Assembly: GCA_902486425.1 (NCBI GenBank)
Contig: CABTOK010000001.1
Location: 62,001 to 126,000 of the forward strand
Source of the DNA: UBA11475 sp902486425
GTDB taxonomy: Bacteria > Bacillota > Clostridia > Christensenellales > Borkfalkiaceae
Reading direction: 5' to 3'
Length of the DNA stretch: 64,000 bases
In this document: in pieces, positions 9,131 to 17,859 of the stretch
Layout of the letters: every line of letters begins with the position of its first letter
How positions within the stretch are numbered: the first letter of the stretch is position 1
Position numbers and translations under genes: made by a program
The notes under the pieces: generated by a model
Databases searched by the model: none
What the model was told of the DNA's origin: nothing
Seen by the model: the letters and a program-made list of their open reading frames with translations, nothing else

Positions 9131-9228
9131 GATTCAATATCCGTCCGCGGTAAACGCAGCGGAATTATTTTATAGAAAGCAAAAAGTATAAGGATTTATC
9201 CGCCGATAAACGGCGGTCGGTATATTTT

Positions 9229-10338
9229 ATGAAAAAGTACGTTAAAGTTTACAATTCGGTAAAAAAAGACATAGTCAATAAAAATCTTTTATATGGCGAA
9301 AAGCTCCCGTCCAAGCGTAACGCCGCATTTATATTCGGCGTGAGCGTTATCACCGTCGAAAGGGCGTACGCCGCTCTCGCGAGCGAAGGTTATATAGATT
9401 CGAAAGAAAAAAGCGGGTATTTTGTTGCCTATTCGCCCGATATGTTTACGGTAAAAAGCGGAAAGGTCGAAGAAAATTTTAATATAAACAAGTTCGCCCG
9501 TAAGGAAGAAGAGAAAAACGCGGTCAGTAACGAAGCGGAAGAATATTTTCCGTTCTCGGTATATGCTTCGGCGGTGAGAGCGGTGCTTTCCGATTACGGC
9601 GAAAGTCTGATGAAAAGAACCGACGGCAGCGGCTCTGAAGTTTTGAAAACGGCAATAAAAAACTATCTTAAAGTTTATAAAAATATCGAAACCGCCGAAA
9701 AAAACATTATAATCGGAGCGGGGGCGGAATATCTTTACGGCTTGATTGTCGAGCTTATCGGCAAGAATAAAGTTTTCGCCGTCGAAACGCCTTCTTACGG
9801 CGGCATAAAAAAGACCTATCTGTCGATGGGAGTAAAAGTCGAAGAGCTGGCTCTTCGCGCGGACGGAATAGATTCCGGCGAGCTTGAAAAAAGCCGGGCG
9901 GACGTACTGCACGTCACTCCTTATAAAAGCTATCCCACGATGATTTCGGCAACGGCATCCAAGCGCGCCGAATATTTAAGCCACGTTTGCAGAACGGGCG
10001 GCTATATAGTCGAAGACGATTACGAATCCGAATTTTCGAATATCGCAAAACCCACCGAAACGCTTTTCGGCGAAGCTGCGGAACAGTCCGAAAATTCGGA
10101 TAAAAAAGCACGGGTTATTTATGTAAACACTTTCACTAAAACGATATGCCCGTCGGTAAGAGTTGCGTATATGATTCTGCCGGAAGATCTTTCGGACGAG
10201 TATTATAAAAAGTTCGGCTTCCGTTCTTGTCCCGTGCCTGCGCTCGAACAATACGCCGTCGCTAAAATTTTGTCGGACGGCAGCTTCGTAAGGCATATAA
10301 ACAGAGTGCGCCGTACACGCAGACAAAACCGGCAGTAA
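9229..10338 (+). CDS. MocR/PdxR-type GntR regulator with shortened aminotransferase domain
   Basis: Transcription regulator with an N-terminal GntR winged helix (roughly residues 1-70, including GEKLPSKRNAAFIFGVSVIT) fused to a class I aminotransferase-like PLP domain. The PLP-binding lysine is in NTFTKTICPS (about K304). Family members are usually 450-490 residues. This one is 369 and stops soon after RHINRVRRTRRQ, where relatives continue for about 90-100 residues through the small domain. No obvious continuation is seen in the other frames, so either a short functional variant or a decaying gene is possible. Divergence from an S-component gene suggests control of vitamin B6 uptake. Confidence 0.75.
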   Translation: MKKYVKVYNSVKKDIVNKNLLYGEKLPSKRNAAFIFGVSVITVERAYAALASEGYIDSKEKSGYFVAYSPDMFTVKSGKVEENFNINKFARKEEEKNAVSNEAEEYFPFSVYASAVRAVLSDYGESLMKRTDGSGSEVLKTAIKNYLKVYKNIETAEKNIIIGAGAEYLYGLIVELIGKNKVFAVETPSYGGIKKTYLSMGVKVEELALRADGIDSGELEKSRADVLHVTPYKSYPTMISATASKRAEYLSHVCRTGGYIVEDDYESEFSNIAKPTETLFGEAAEQSENSDKKARVIYVNTFTKTICPSVRVAYMILPEDLSDEYYKKFGFRSCPVPALEQYAVAKILSDGSFVRHINRVRRTRRQNRQ

Positions 10339-10446
10339 AAAAATGTCGGCAAATTTATATAAAACGTCCGAAAAACTTGCGTAAATTTAAAAAAATTTAT
10401 AAAATATTCTTAAGAGAATAAAAAGCAAAAAATATTTTAAGGAAAA

Positions 10447-11352
10447 ATGGAAAAAGAAGAAAACCTGCAATTTCGTGAGAAAAACGAAAAAGCACCCGAA
10501 AAGAATAAGACCAAAAAGACTAAAATCGCGCTTAAAATAGTCGCGGTTATTTTTGCGGTGCTTCTTATTTTTATTTTTACCTGCTGGATATTGTATATAA
10601 TTTCCGACAAAAATATCGTTCGCTGGCGCCCCAATTACGAAATGGCAGATATTTCCGCCGTTCTCGAAAAGGATAATCTCACAAAAGAAGATTATTCGTT
10701 TTTATACGAGCAGACCGGACTTACCGAAATCGGCATACAAAGAGCGTTAAACAGGGGCGAAGCCGGTAAAAAACGTATACTTAAAATTCAGGAAGAGTTT
10801 TTTACCGAATATAAGGTAATAAATTCGGAATTCGATCCGTTTATGTGTACCGATTACATCGACAGATACACGACCAATATTTATCTCGAAGACGGCGATA
10901 TAATAGTAAGCGCGTCCACGCACTTGTCGTGCATGAGAATAGGTCACGCCGGCCTTGTCACGGACGGCGATAATAACGAAGTTTTACAGGCGGTGGCTTA
11001 CGGCGAACCGAGCGAAATCGGTTTTATGACAGACTTTACCGACCGAGTAAACTATATGGTTTTACGACCGAAGTTTTCGGAAGAAGTCCGTAAATCGGTT
11101 GCGGAATACGCCGAAAAAAACCTTTGCGGTATAAAATACAGCGCGTTTGTCGGCAGTTTTAACAAAAAGTCCGCAAAAAAGACGCAGTGCGCGCATATAG
11201 TGTGGTTCGCGTACGCAAAGTGCGGGTATAATCTGCTTAAAAAGAATACAACTCTCGTTCTCCCGTACGATCTTGCGAATTCCGATATGGTAGAAGTCGT
11301 TCAGGTATCGGACTTTAATCCTTATACCTTGTGGGAAAATCTTATGTTTTAG
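10447..11352 (+). CDS. Membrane-anchored YiiX/YycO-like permuted papain-fold protein
   Basis: A 301-residue protein with a charged N-terminus, one transmembrane helix (about residues 29-53) and an outside domain. That domain has the circularly permuted NlpC/P60 (YiiX-type) arrangement: GDIIV, then the catalytic histidine in RIGHAGLV (H167), and the cysteine near the C-terminus in TQCAHIVWFAYAKCG (C248). Relatives are cysteine hydrolases or amidases thought to act on cell-envelope lipids or peptides. The substrate is unknown. An AAGGAAAA sequence precedes the ATG. It stands between the MocR gene and a terminator. Confidence 0.7.
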   Translation: MEKEENLQFREKNEKAPEKNKTKKTKIALKIVAVIFAVLLIFIFTCWILYIISDKNIVRWRPNYEMADISAVLEKDNLTKEDYSFLYEQTGLTEIGIQRALNRGEAGKKRILKIQEEFFTEYKVINSEFDPFMCTDYIDRYTTNIYLEDGDIIVSASTHLSCMRIGHAGLVTDGDNNEVLQAVAYGEPSEIGFMTDFTDRVNYMVLRPKFSEEVRKSVAEYAEKNLCGIKYSAFVGSFNKKSAKKTQCAHIVWFAYAKCGYNLLKKNTTLVLPYDLANSDMVEVVQVSDFNPYTLWENLMF

Positions 11353-11416
11353 TTTTAGTCCTGAATATACTCTATTTATAGTCGCGAAAATTACGGACGA
11401 CGACGATCGTAGAATT

Positions 11417-11441
11417 AAAAACGGCTTCCCGCCGTTTTTTT
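11417..11441 (+). terminator. Terminator after YiiX-like gene
   Basis: Stem AAACGGC / GCCGTTT around TTCCC, followed by a T run. Confidence 0.8.
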
Positions 11442-11480
11442 ATGCCTTAAATTTAAGGGAAAATATTTTTGACTTCAGTA

Positions 11481-11509
11481 TTGACTTTATTTGGTAAAAG
11501 CTGTATTAT
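11481..11509 (+). promoter_or_regulatory. Sigma-A promoter for the MATE gene
   Basis: TTGACT, 17 bp, TATTAT: close to consensus, 80 bp upstream of the transporter start. Confidence 0.75.
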
Positions 11510-11588
11510 TAAAACGATATAAAGACATATGCCTGTAAAGGCGGTTTTTAAGATTTTTAATATGTAAACGGTGATTTTCTGGGGAAAG

Positions 11589-12929
11589 ATGAAAGAAAAA
11601 TTAAGGCTGTTAAAATATTTTAATTGGGGATTGTTTGTTTCCTTATGCGCGTTGGCGCTTGTTCCCGCGATTTATCAGACGATAAAAACGTTTATTATTT
11701 CGTCAAATGCGCAAAACACGGCTTTCGATATTATCGGGCAAATGGAATGGTTCGATCTGATAAATGAAACGTTGGTTGCGTTTTTAATCGTTCCGCTTTA
11801 TTCTGTTCTCAACAAAATTCTTAAAGAAAACGAATCGGATTTTGCGGGATATACTTTTAAAATAGGATTGATCGCATTTCTTGTTTATGCCGTTTTTTCT
11901 GTCGGCGTGCTTGTTTACGGCTCCGGACTGATAAAGGCGATGAATCCGGAAGAAACGGACTTAACCGCAGTAAGGACTTATCTTCGTCTCGAAACGGTCG
12001 CTTTTATGATAGGGGTGATCTTAGAATTCATAAACGTAGTGTTTATAGTTGTCGGCAAAGCAAAAAACGTGTATATTTTTCTGGCGGTAAGAACAGTTTT
12101 TTCGGTTACGGCGGACTTTATTCTTATTCCCGCGTTCGGTGTTTACGGCGTGGCTGCTTCAAATATAATAGTAAATGCGATTTTGTCCTTTATATGTTTT
12201 TTGCTTTTATATTTTCAGAAATATATCAAATTTTCTTTGTTTAATAAAAAAGATTTGCCGGTATTAAAGAGATGGCTTCAAATAGGAGTATTTTCCGGCG
12301 TGCAACAGTTTTTGGATAATTTTATATATGCGGTAATGGTTTGCAAAATGGTAAACGCGGTCGCAAGACAAGGCGATTACTGGATTGCGAATAATTTTAT
12401 ATGGGGCTGGCTGCTTATTCCCGTGACGGCATTAGGAGAAGTGATAAAGCGAGATTGTAAAGACGGCTATAACAAACTTATCAAAACGAATTATTTTTTT
12501 ATCGTTTTATTTTCCGTCGCTGCGTGGATATTAACTGTTCCGCTATGGACGCCGTTTTTTGAATATGCCGAAAATTTGCCGAACGCGGGTGAAATATTTT
12601 CGATAGTTATAAAACTTGCCCCGTTTTATATCTCGTATGCGGGTTGCGTTGTTATAGACGGTATTTTTACGGGACTCGGTAAAACTTATTACAATATGAT
12701 AAATTCATTGATAATAAATCTGGTTTATTACGGGATTTTTTACTTGTTGTACGTTACAAATGCGATAACGTTTTCTTTGGGCACGATAATTTTTATGTTC
12801 GGATTCGGTATGGTTCTGCATTTTATCATATCAATTATCGAAGAGAAGGCTTTTTTAGTAAAATCGGAGCAGAAAAACGGGGAAAGGTTATTGAGTCCGA
12901 TCAGCGATCAAAAGACGGATAGCGTATAA
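11589..12929 (+). CDS. MATE-family transporter
   Basis: Polytopic membrane protein of 446 residues with about twelve hydrophobic segments in two similar halves, as in multidrug and toxic compound extrusion transporters driven by sodium or proton gradients. Recognisable regions are the N-terminal block around TIKTFIISSNAQNTAFDIIG and the second half starting near FSGVQQFLDNFIYA. The start at 11589 follows GGGGAAAG. An upstream GTG (11571) in the same frame has no ribosome site. It is a single-gene unit. Substrate cannot be read from sequence, and a related polysaccharide flippase role cannot be excluded. Confidence 0.75.
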   Translation: MKEKLRLLKYFNWGLFVSLCALALVPAIYQTIKTFIISSNAQNTAFDIIGQMEWFDLINETLVAFLIVPLYSVLNKILKENESDFAGYTFKIGLIAFLVYAVFSVGVLVYGSGLIKAMNPEETDLTAVRTYLRLETVAFMIGVILEFINVVFIVVGKAKNVYIFLAVRTVFSVTADFILIPAFGVYGVAASNIIVNAILSFICFLLLYFQKYIKFSLFNKKDLPVLKRWLQIGVFSGVQQFLDNFIYAVMVCKMVNAVARQGDYWIANNFIWGWLLIPVTALGEVIKRDCKDGYNKLIKTNYFFIVLFSVAAWILTVPLWTPFFEYAENLPNAGEIFSIVIKLAPFYISYAGCVVIDGIFTGLGKTYYNMINSLIINLVYYGIFYLLYVTNAITFSLGTIIFMFGFGMVLHFIISIIEEKAFLVKSEQKNGERLLSPISDQKTDSV

Positions 12930-13044
12930 TTAAACGAAGCATGTCGGACGGCGGAGAATAATCTTTGTAGGGCAGAGTAAATATAACGTAAAAAGTTTTT
13001 TATGGCCGTAAGTTAGGGAAAGGCAATAATTTACGGTGCGAATA

Positions 13045-13073
13045 TGGACATAACCGATAAAAAATGGTATAAT
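13045..13073 (+). promoter_or_regulatory. Sigma-A promoter for the methyltransferase gene
   Basis: TGGACA, 17 bp, TATAAT. The predicted RNA start near 13080 leaves no room for a ribosome site before the ATG at 13085, which supports the ATG at 13103 instead. An inverted repeat CCGTAA/TTACGG lies just upstream (13003-13036). Confidence 0.65.
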
Positions 13074-13102
13074 GCGGATATCTTATGAAAGCGGAGCCGA
13101 TT

Positions 13103-14047
13103 ATGAAATCACCTAAAAACAAGACGATAGATTTTACTCTCGAAGAAGGCAAGCATTTTTTGGAAAGATGCGTAAAAGTAAATTCCGCTGTAACAATAGA
13201 TAAAATTCTCGATAAAACAATACTCGGCGACACGCTTTGCACTCTCGGATTTCTGCCCGAAAAGAGCGTGGATTTATTGATAGCGGACCCTTACTATAAT
13301 CTCGATAAAAGCTTCCACGGGAATAAATTTTCGAAATTAAAAGGAAGCGAATACGCCGAATATACCGAAAGCTGGATAAAAAAGATAATACCGTTGTTAA
13401 AGCCGACCGCTTCGGTTTACGTCTGCTGCGACTGGCAGTCGAGTATGCAGATAGGGATTGTTCTTGGCAAATACTTTAACGTTATCAATAGAATAACGTG
13501 GCAAAGGGAAAAGGGGCGCGGAGCGCGTAGAAACTGGAAAAATTCGCTTGAAGACATATGGTTCGCAACGGTTTCGGACGAATACACCTTTAATGTAAGC
13601 GACGTTATGTCGCGGCGGAAGGTGCTTGCTCCGTATAAGGTCGAAGGCAAACCAAAAGATTGGGAAGAAACCGCCGAAGGTAATTTCAGAAATACTTATC
13701 CGTCGAACTTCTGGGACGATATTTCGATTCCGTACTGGTCTATGCCCGAAAACACCGCTCACCCCACTCAAAAACCCGAAAAACTTCTGGCAAAGCTCAT
13801 ACTTGCCAGCAGCAATAAGGGGGACGTGGTTCTGGATCCGTTTTTGGGTTCGGGTACGACTTCGGTCGTCGCAAAAAAATCAGGGCGGCATTATATAGGC
13901 ATCGAACAGAACCCGCTGTATTGCGAGTGGGCGGAATACAGATTGGAGCAGGCGGAAAGAGATAAAACGATACAAGGGTATTCCGACGGCGTTTTTTGGG
14001 GAAGGAACACTTCCGCCGCCCGGAGAAAAGGGAAAACCGAAAAATAA
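13103..14047 (+). CDS. Orphan DNA methyltransferase (N6-adenine/N4-cytosine, class beta)
   Basis: S-adenosylmethionine-dependent DNA amino-methyltransferase. The catalytic motif IV, ADPYYNL, lies near the N-terminus. The SAM-binding motif I, LDPFLGSGTTSVVA, lies near the C-terminus, preceded by HPTQKPEKLL. This IV-to-I order defines the beta class. The segment between, with KGRGARRNWKNSLEDIW, probably contributes to target recognition. No restriction endonuclease gene is adjacent, so it looks like a solitary epigenetic methyltransferase. The start is set by GCGGAG ahead of 13103 and by the promoter position. Confidence 0.85.
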   Translation: MKSPKNKTIDFTLEEGKHFLERCVKVNSAVTIDKILDKTILGDTLCTLGFLPEKSVDLLIADPYYNLDKSFHGNKFSKLKGSEYAEYTESWIKKIIPLLKPTASVYVCCDWQSSMQIGIVLGKYFNVINRITWQREKGRGARRNWKNSLEDIWFATVSDEYTFNVSDVMSRRKVLAPYKVEGKPKDWEETAEGNFRNTYPSNFWDDISIPYWSMPENTAHPTQKPEKLLAKLILASSNKGDVVLDPFLGSGTTSVVAKKSGRHYIGIEQNPLYCEWAEYRLEQAERDKTIQGYSDGVFWGRNTSAARRKGKTEK

Positions 14048-14069
14048 CTAAATACCGGAATTTTATATA

Positions 14070-14108
14070 AAAAAGAACTTGAGGCGAAAATCAGGTTCTT
14101 TCTTTTAT
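14070..14108 (+). terminator. Terminator after the methyltransferase gene
   Basis: Stem AAAGAAC with GTTCTTT, followed by TCTTTTAT. Confidence 0.6.
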
Positions 14109-14237
14109 ATTTTTTATATATTATGGCTGAATCGGTTTGGCAGACTTACGGGTAAAATCCGTTATCGGCAAAAGCAAAAACGGACGGCGAATATTTTTCG
14201 GATTTTTATTTTTTAAGATTTTTTAAGATTTAAGATA

Positions 14238-14266
14238 TTGATTAAAAAATTTTAATATGCTACAAT
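14238..14266 (+). promoter_or_regulatory. Promoter of the structured RNA
   Basis: TTGATT, 17 bp, TACAAT. The expected RNA start falls at about 14273, exactly the first base of the closing stem of the RNA. Confidence 0.65.
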
Positions 14267-14272
14267 AAAATA

Positions 14273-14470
14273 GCTACACAATTTAATCATAGGATTTTCG
14301 GTATCGAAGGGCATATTATACCCTTTTTTTGGCTATAACCAAATTATTGAATTTGATAAAAACTCAAATTCCACTAAAAAGGTTATGGCAATACCGTAAT
14401 ACCGATTAGATTGTGTAGCGACAACGGAGTTTGCGTTTTTTGTGCGGCAGCTTCGGTTGTCGCACTTTTT
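14273..14470 (+). ncRNA. Structured RNA with terminator/antiterminator, class not recognised
   Basis: A ~200-base RNA candidate. Its 5' end, GCTACACAATTTAATC (14273-14288), pairs with 14404-14419 in a 16-bp stem with one G-U pair. Inside, CGGTAT (14299) pairs with ATACCG (14391) and closes a three-way junction. One arm is AAGGG/CCCTT (14307/14321). The other is ATAACC/GGTTAT (14335/14381) topped by the perfect stem GAATTTGA/TCAAATTC (14349/14364). A strong terminator with a UUCG loop follows (14442-14465 plus T run). GCGACAAC (14418-14425) can pair instead with GTTGTCGC (14456-14463), which would open the terminator. The layout fits a riboswitch-type attenuator for the lipoprotein gene 80 bp downstream, or an independent small RNA. 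I do not recognise a known family. Confidence 0.65.
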
Positions 14471-14552
14471 GTTTAAGGGGGGATAAGGATATGTGATAAT
14501 CGGGAAAGGCAGGGAAGATTTGTAAAAAATAAAAAAGAGAGGAGTTATTAAA

Positions 14553-15732
14553 ATGAAAAAGAATTTTCAGGTTATATTTTTAAGCATAATAATGCTTATA
14601 TCCATGTGTTTTACGGTTACGGGGTGCAAAAAGAAGGACAGCCCGTCCGGTAAAGACAAGGAATACGTCGTTTCATTCTACGTGGACGACGTGCTGGTGA
14701 AAACCGTTAAGTCAAAAGGAAACGAAGAAATAGAGTTCCCCGAAGATCCGTCCAAAGAAGGCTACTTCTTCGCGGGGTGGGGTTGCACGTTTTCGAACGG
14801 TTATACCGAAACGTACTTTACTTCGGGATATTATAAAAACATACCGATGAGCGAAGATATAAAAGTTTTCGCTCAATGGAAGAAGAAAATCACAATACAT
14901 TTCGAAATGAACGGCGGTCATTATCAGAATCACGGCGAACCGGGCGAAATTCCGACAGGTCCGCTCCCCGATGAGATAATACGCGAAGGGCAGAAATCTC
15001 TCCGTATCAACACCGTAATAGAAAAGGCCAACAATGCCGCTTTCGCGGGATGGTACGACAATCCCGAACTCGAAGGCGACAGAATAACAGATCCGTACTA
15101 TCCGACCGAAAGCGTAACGCTTTACGCCGCATGGGTTGACGAAAGCAGAGTTATGCCCGAAGGCGGCTTGTGGCTCGATTATTACGAAGATTATTGCGGA
15201 TACGTCGCCTGGATGTACGACGGAAACCCGACCGAACTCGTTATACCGTCGTCTTATAAGGGTATTCCGATAGTAAAAATAGCCTACCCGTTCTATTTTA
15301 AGAATTATCAGACGATAAACAATACGGTTACGACTATTACGACATCGAAAAATCTTAAATATATAGGCGACAACGTTTTTCAGGGTTGCAACAAACTTGC
15401 TTCGGTAACCATAAGCGACACGGTAGAAGAAATAGGCGACGGTGCGTTTAACGTAATTTCTCTTGCGAATATCGCCATAGGCAAAAACGTAAAGTACATA
15501 GGCGCAAACGCTTTCGGTAACGTAAACGATTACTACAAACCGAAGTGGTCGGAAAACCTTTCCGAAGGCCCCGTATATTTAGGTGACGTTTTCTACGGAT
15601 ATAAGGGAACCATAAACGGATCTTTCGAGATAAAAAAAGGCACTACGGCGATTGCCGGAAATGCGTTTTACGGACAGAATCAAATGACCTCGGTAACTAT
15701 TCCCGACGGCGTCGAAATCATAGGCAGATATG
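14553..15732 (+). pseudogene. 5' part of a BspA/InlB-like lipoprotein gene split by the mobile element
   Basis: Secreted lipoprotein: lipobox TVTGC follows a hydrophobic signal of about 24 residues. Two Listeria-Bacteroides (InlB B-type) repeats follow, one ending GYFFAGWG and one with FAGWYDNPEL and VTLYAAWV. BspA-type leucine-rich repeats come next (residues ~215 onward: YIGDNVFQGCNKLASVTISD, VTIPDGVEIIGRYAF). Such proteins act in adhesion or surface binding. The repeat pattern breaks at the element's left junction and the frame stops at 15743, nine codons later at most. Joining base 15732 to 43009 restores an open frame of 544 codons. The truncated product may still be exported. A strong AGAGAGGAG ribosome site precedes the ATG. 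Confidence 0.85.
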
Positions 15733-15757
15733 CGTTTGTTTAACCTCGCACGAACAC
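15731..15757 (+). other. Left junction (attL) of the integrated element
   Basis: Host DNA ends at the central TG (15731-15732). The element arm TTAACCTCGCACGAACAC (15740-15757) begins seven bases later. It is an inverted copy, 15 of 18 bases, of the arm at the right end. The host half encodes IGRYA of the leucine-rich repeat. Confidence 0.8.
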
Positions 15758-15781
15758 TTTTTAGTAGTAAAAAGCATAGTT

Positions 15782-17353
15782 TTATCCTCTAATTTCAATT
15801 AAAACGGGCATTTTTTGAGTTTCCTTGAACGTTGGTTCGAGGATTTTTTTATTCATACCCTTAAAGATATCGTTATCGACGAAGATTTTAGTCGTATAAA
15901 TAAGAGAACCCCGAAGGCTTTCACCTTCAGGGCTCTCGTCTTTATCGTATTCAATTGGTTTGGGGGTAATGGGTGTATCTACATAGTGTAGCATAATTTT
16001 GATACGGTCATCGCTGTACACATACACTTTTTCGACGAGCAATTCAATCATCATTTCAGGCTCTTGCTCGACGGCTTTCTTCAGATAGTTTTCAATAGTT
16101 TTTTTATCCAAAACTGTTTTTTCTTGCATACGCTCGAAAATGAGTTTTTCTTGTAAGTCCTTGCGAGTGGTTTCAAGTTCTTGCAAACGGTCTTTTGTCG
16201 TGTCGGTAATAATGCCTTGTTCGATGGCGTTCATAATGTTGTTTAGGGATTTGTTTATCCGCAATAACTCTTTTTCAATAGTCTTAACAGGATTATCGCC
16301 TAACAGTTTTGCATTATGCTGTTTGTATATCTCGTCAACGATTACGGTTAAGTTTTTACCCGTCAACGTTTCTTGCAAGGCTTTAAGAACAATGCTTTCG
16401 AGTAAGTCTTTTTTAATGAACTTTGCATTACAATTTTTTCTATCGCTCGCATTCCAACATTTGTAATACTTGGAAACTTTACCGGACTTCGACGTTCCGC
16501 TGTAAGAGGTCATTCTTGTGCCGCATTCTCCGCAATAAACTCTTTTTCGGAGCAGATAGGAATAGTCCGGAATATGATTTCCGTATCGGTTAGCGTCTAT
16601 TTTTGCTTTACAACGCTCGAATAATTCCTTGTCTATGATTTTCGGGTAAATGTTATCGTAAACTTCGCCATGTATTTCATATCTTCCCGTATATTTTTCA
16701 CTATGGAGAATAACGTAAATATTTGCGGCGCTGAAAGGCTTGCCGCGATAGAGGATACCGCGTTCCGCAAAACTTATGGCAATTTCGTTACCGCGTTCAC
16801 CGGCGGCGTATCTCTCGAAGATTTCTTTTACCACAGGACCTTCTTCGCTGTGGATAAAGACTTTTTTCTTTTCGGTGTAGTAACCGTAATTGAGTTTCCC
16901 TGCACAATGCAGTCCTTTTATTCGAGTTTCTCTCTGTCCACGTCTTGTTTTCTGAGATAATTCCTCGCTGTAATATTGGTTCATACCTTCGAGCAAACTT
17001 TCCAACAGTATGCCTTCGGGACTGTCGGGAATATTCTCCATAGCGGACAGAATTTTAATGCCGTTGTCTTTCAGGCGTTTTCTGTGCATAGCCATTTCAA
17101 ACTTGTTACGGCTGAATCTGTCTAATTTGTAGACGAGAACGAAATCGAATTGCTTTTTATCGCTGTCCTTCAACATTTTTTGAAATTCTTCACGATTGTC
17201 GTTCGTTCCCGTAGTTGCTCTGTCTATGTATTGATTTACGATTAGGATGCCGTTTCTTTCGGCGTAATCGTTACATACACGGACTTGTCCTTCGATGGAT
17301 TGTTCTGTTTGTCTGTCGCTCGAATAACGGGCGTATATGACCGCTGTCTTCAT
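15782..17353 (-). CDS. Large serine recombinase (integrase/excisionase) of the element
   Basis: Catalyses integration and excision between attP and attB. The 523-residue protein starts with the resolvase domain: TAVIYARYSSDRQ contains the nucleophile serine (S11), and DFVLVYKLDRFSRNKFE follows. The recombinase domain runs through LNYGYYTEKK and GKPFSAANIYVIL. A zinc ribbon CGECGTRM with a distal cysteine pair (CWNASDRKNC) and a coiled-coil C-terminus complete the large-serine architecture. AAGGAGG precedes the ATG. The gene points toward attL, whose arm lies 25 bp past the stop, the normal position for such integrases. Confidence 0.95.
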   Translation of the reverse strand: MKTAVIYARYSSDRQTEQSIEGQVRVCNDYAERNGILIVNQYIDRATTGTNDNREEFQKMLKDSDKKQFDFVLVYKLDRFSRNKFEMAMHRKRLKDNGIKILSAMENIPDSPEGILLESLLEGMNQYYSEELSQKTRRGQRETRIKGLHCAGKLNYGYYTEKKKVFIHSEEGPVVKEIFERYAAGERGNEIAISFAERGILYRGKPFSAANIYVILHSEKYTGRYEIHGEVYDNIYPKIIDKELFERCKAKIDANRYGNHIPDYSYLLRKRVYCGECGTRMTSYSGTSKSGKVSKYYKCWNASDRKNCNAKFIKKDLLESIVLKALQETLTGKNLTVIVDEIYKQHNAKLLGDNPVKTIEKELLRINKSLNNIMNAIEQGIITDTTKDRLQELETTRKDLQEKLIFERMQEKTVLDKKTIENYLKKAVEQEPEMMIELLVEKVYVYSDDRIKIMLHYVDTPITPKPIEYDKDESPEGESLRGSLIYTTKIFVDNDIFKGMNKKILEPTFKETQKMPVLIEIRG

Positions 17354-17859
17354 TTGGAAGCCTCCTTGTATTAGCTTTTGAGCACATTTTAACCTTCAAA
17401 CCGGACACTTTTTTACCGGTTTGAAATTATTTTTTGCTCTTTTAGCAATTTTTTTTGCTTTGCTTTGTCTTTCGACAACCACGAAAAATCAGAAAAAGAC
17501 GCGGCAGTCAAGCGGTATAAACAATAAGAGGCTTACGGCAAAAAAATATCGTCGTTGCAGTTATATACTTTTGAGTTTTAAGCCATATTTTTTTAACTTG
17601 ACGGCAAGACTTTTTCTGATACGCAAAAAAAAGAGAAAGACATTGTAATCGAGCATATTGAAATGGACACTAAAACTATTCGTCTAAAAAACAATAAAGG
17701 ACCGAACGAATATTTAGTCGAAGAATAGTGAAATATTTGATATTTGCGGATATGCCAACAAAAACATTTTGTATTTATGGGGAAAAGTCCGCCAAAAGTT
17801 ATTGATTTTTAGATTGAAGTATGCTATAATCCTAATATAAAAAGTTTCGGAGGCGAGAT
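17354..17859. other. Noncoding control region between recombinase and AAA gene
   Basis: A perfect 10-bp inverted repeat TTCAAACCGG/CCGGTTTGAA (17395-17425) sits about 40 bp upstream of the recombinase start, a good operator or attenuator candidate for integrase control. The rest is AT-rich with only short frames: a basic 75-codon one at 17421 without a ribosome site, and a 21-codon MDTKTIRLKNNKG one at 17663. I do not consider either established. Confidence 0.4.
17802..17830 (+). promoter_or_regulatory. Sigma-A promoter for the AAA/WYL genes
   Basis: TTGATT, 17 bp, TATAAT, 30 bp before the AAA gene start. Confidence 0.7.

Noticed and set aside
14273..14470. 6S RNA, SRP RNA, T-box or tmRNA
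   Set aside because: The branched three-way junction does not fit rod-like 6S RNA. The SRP tetraloop region, T-box bulge sequence and tRNA-like ends are absent.
17421..17648. 75-codon plus-strand frame with hydrophobic start
   Set aside because: No ribosome site, lies in the recombinase leader hairpin and reads as AT-driven basic sequence.
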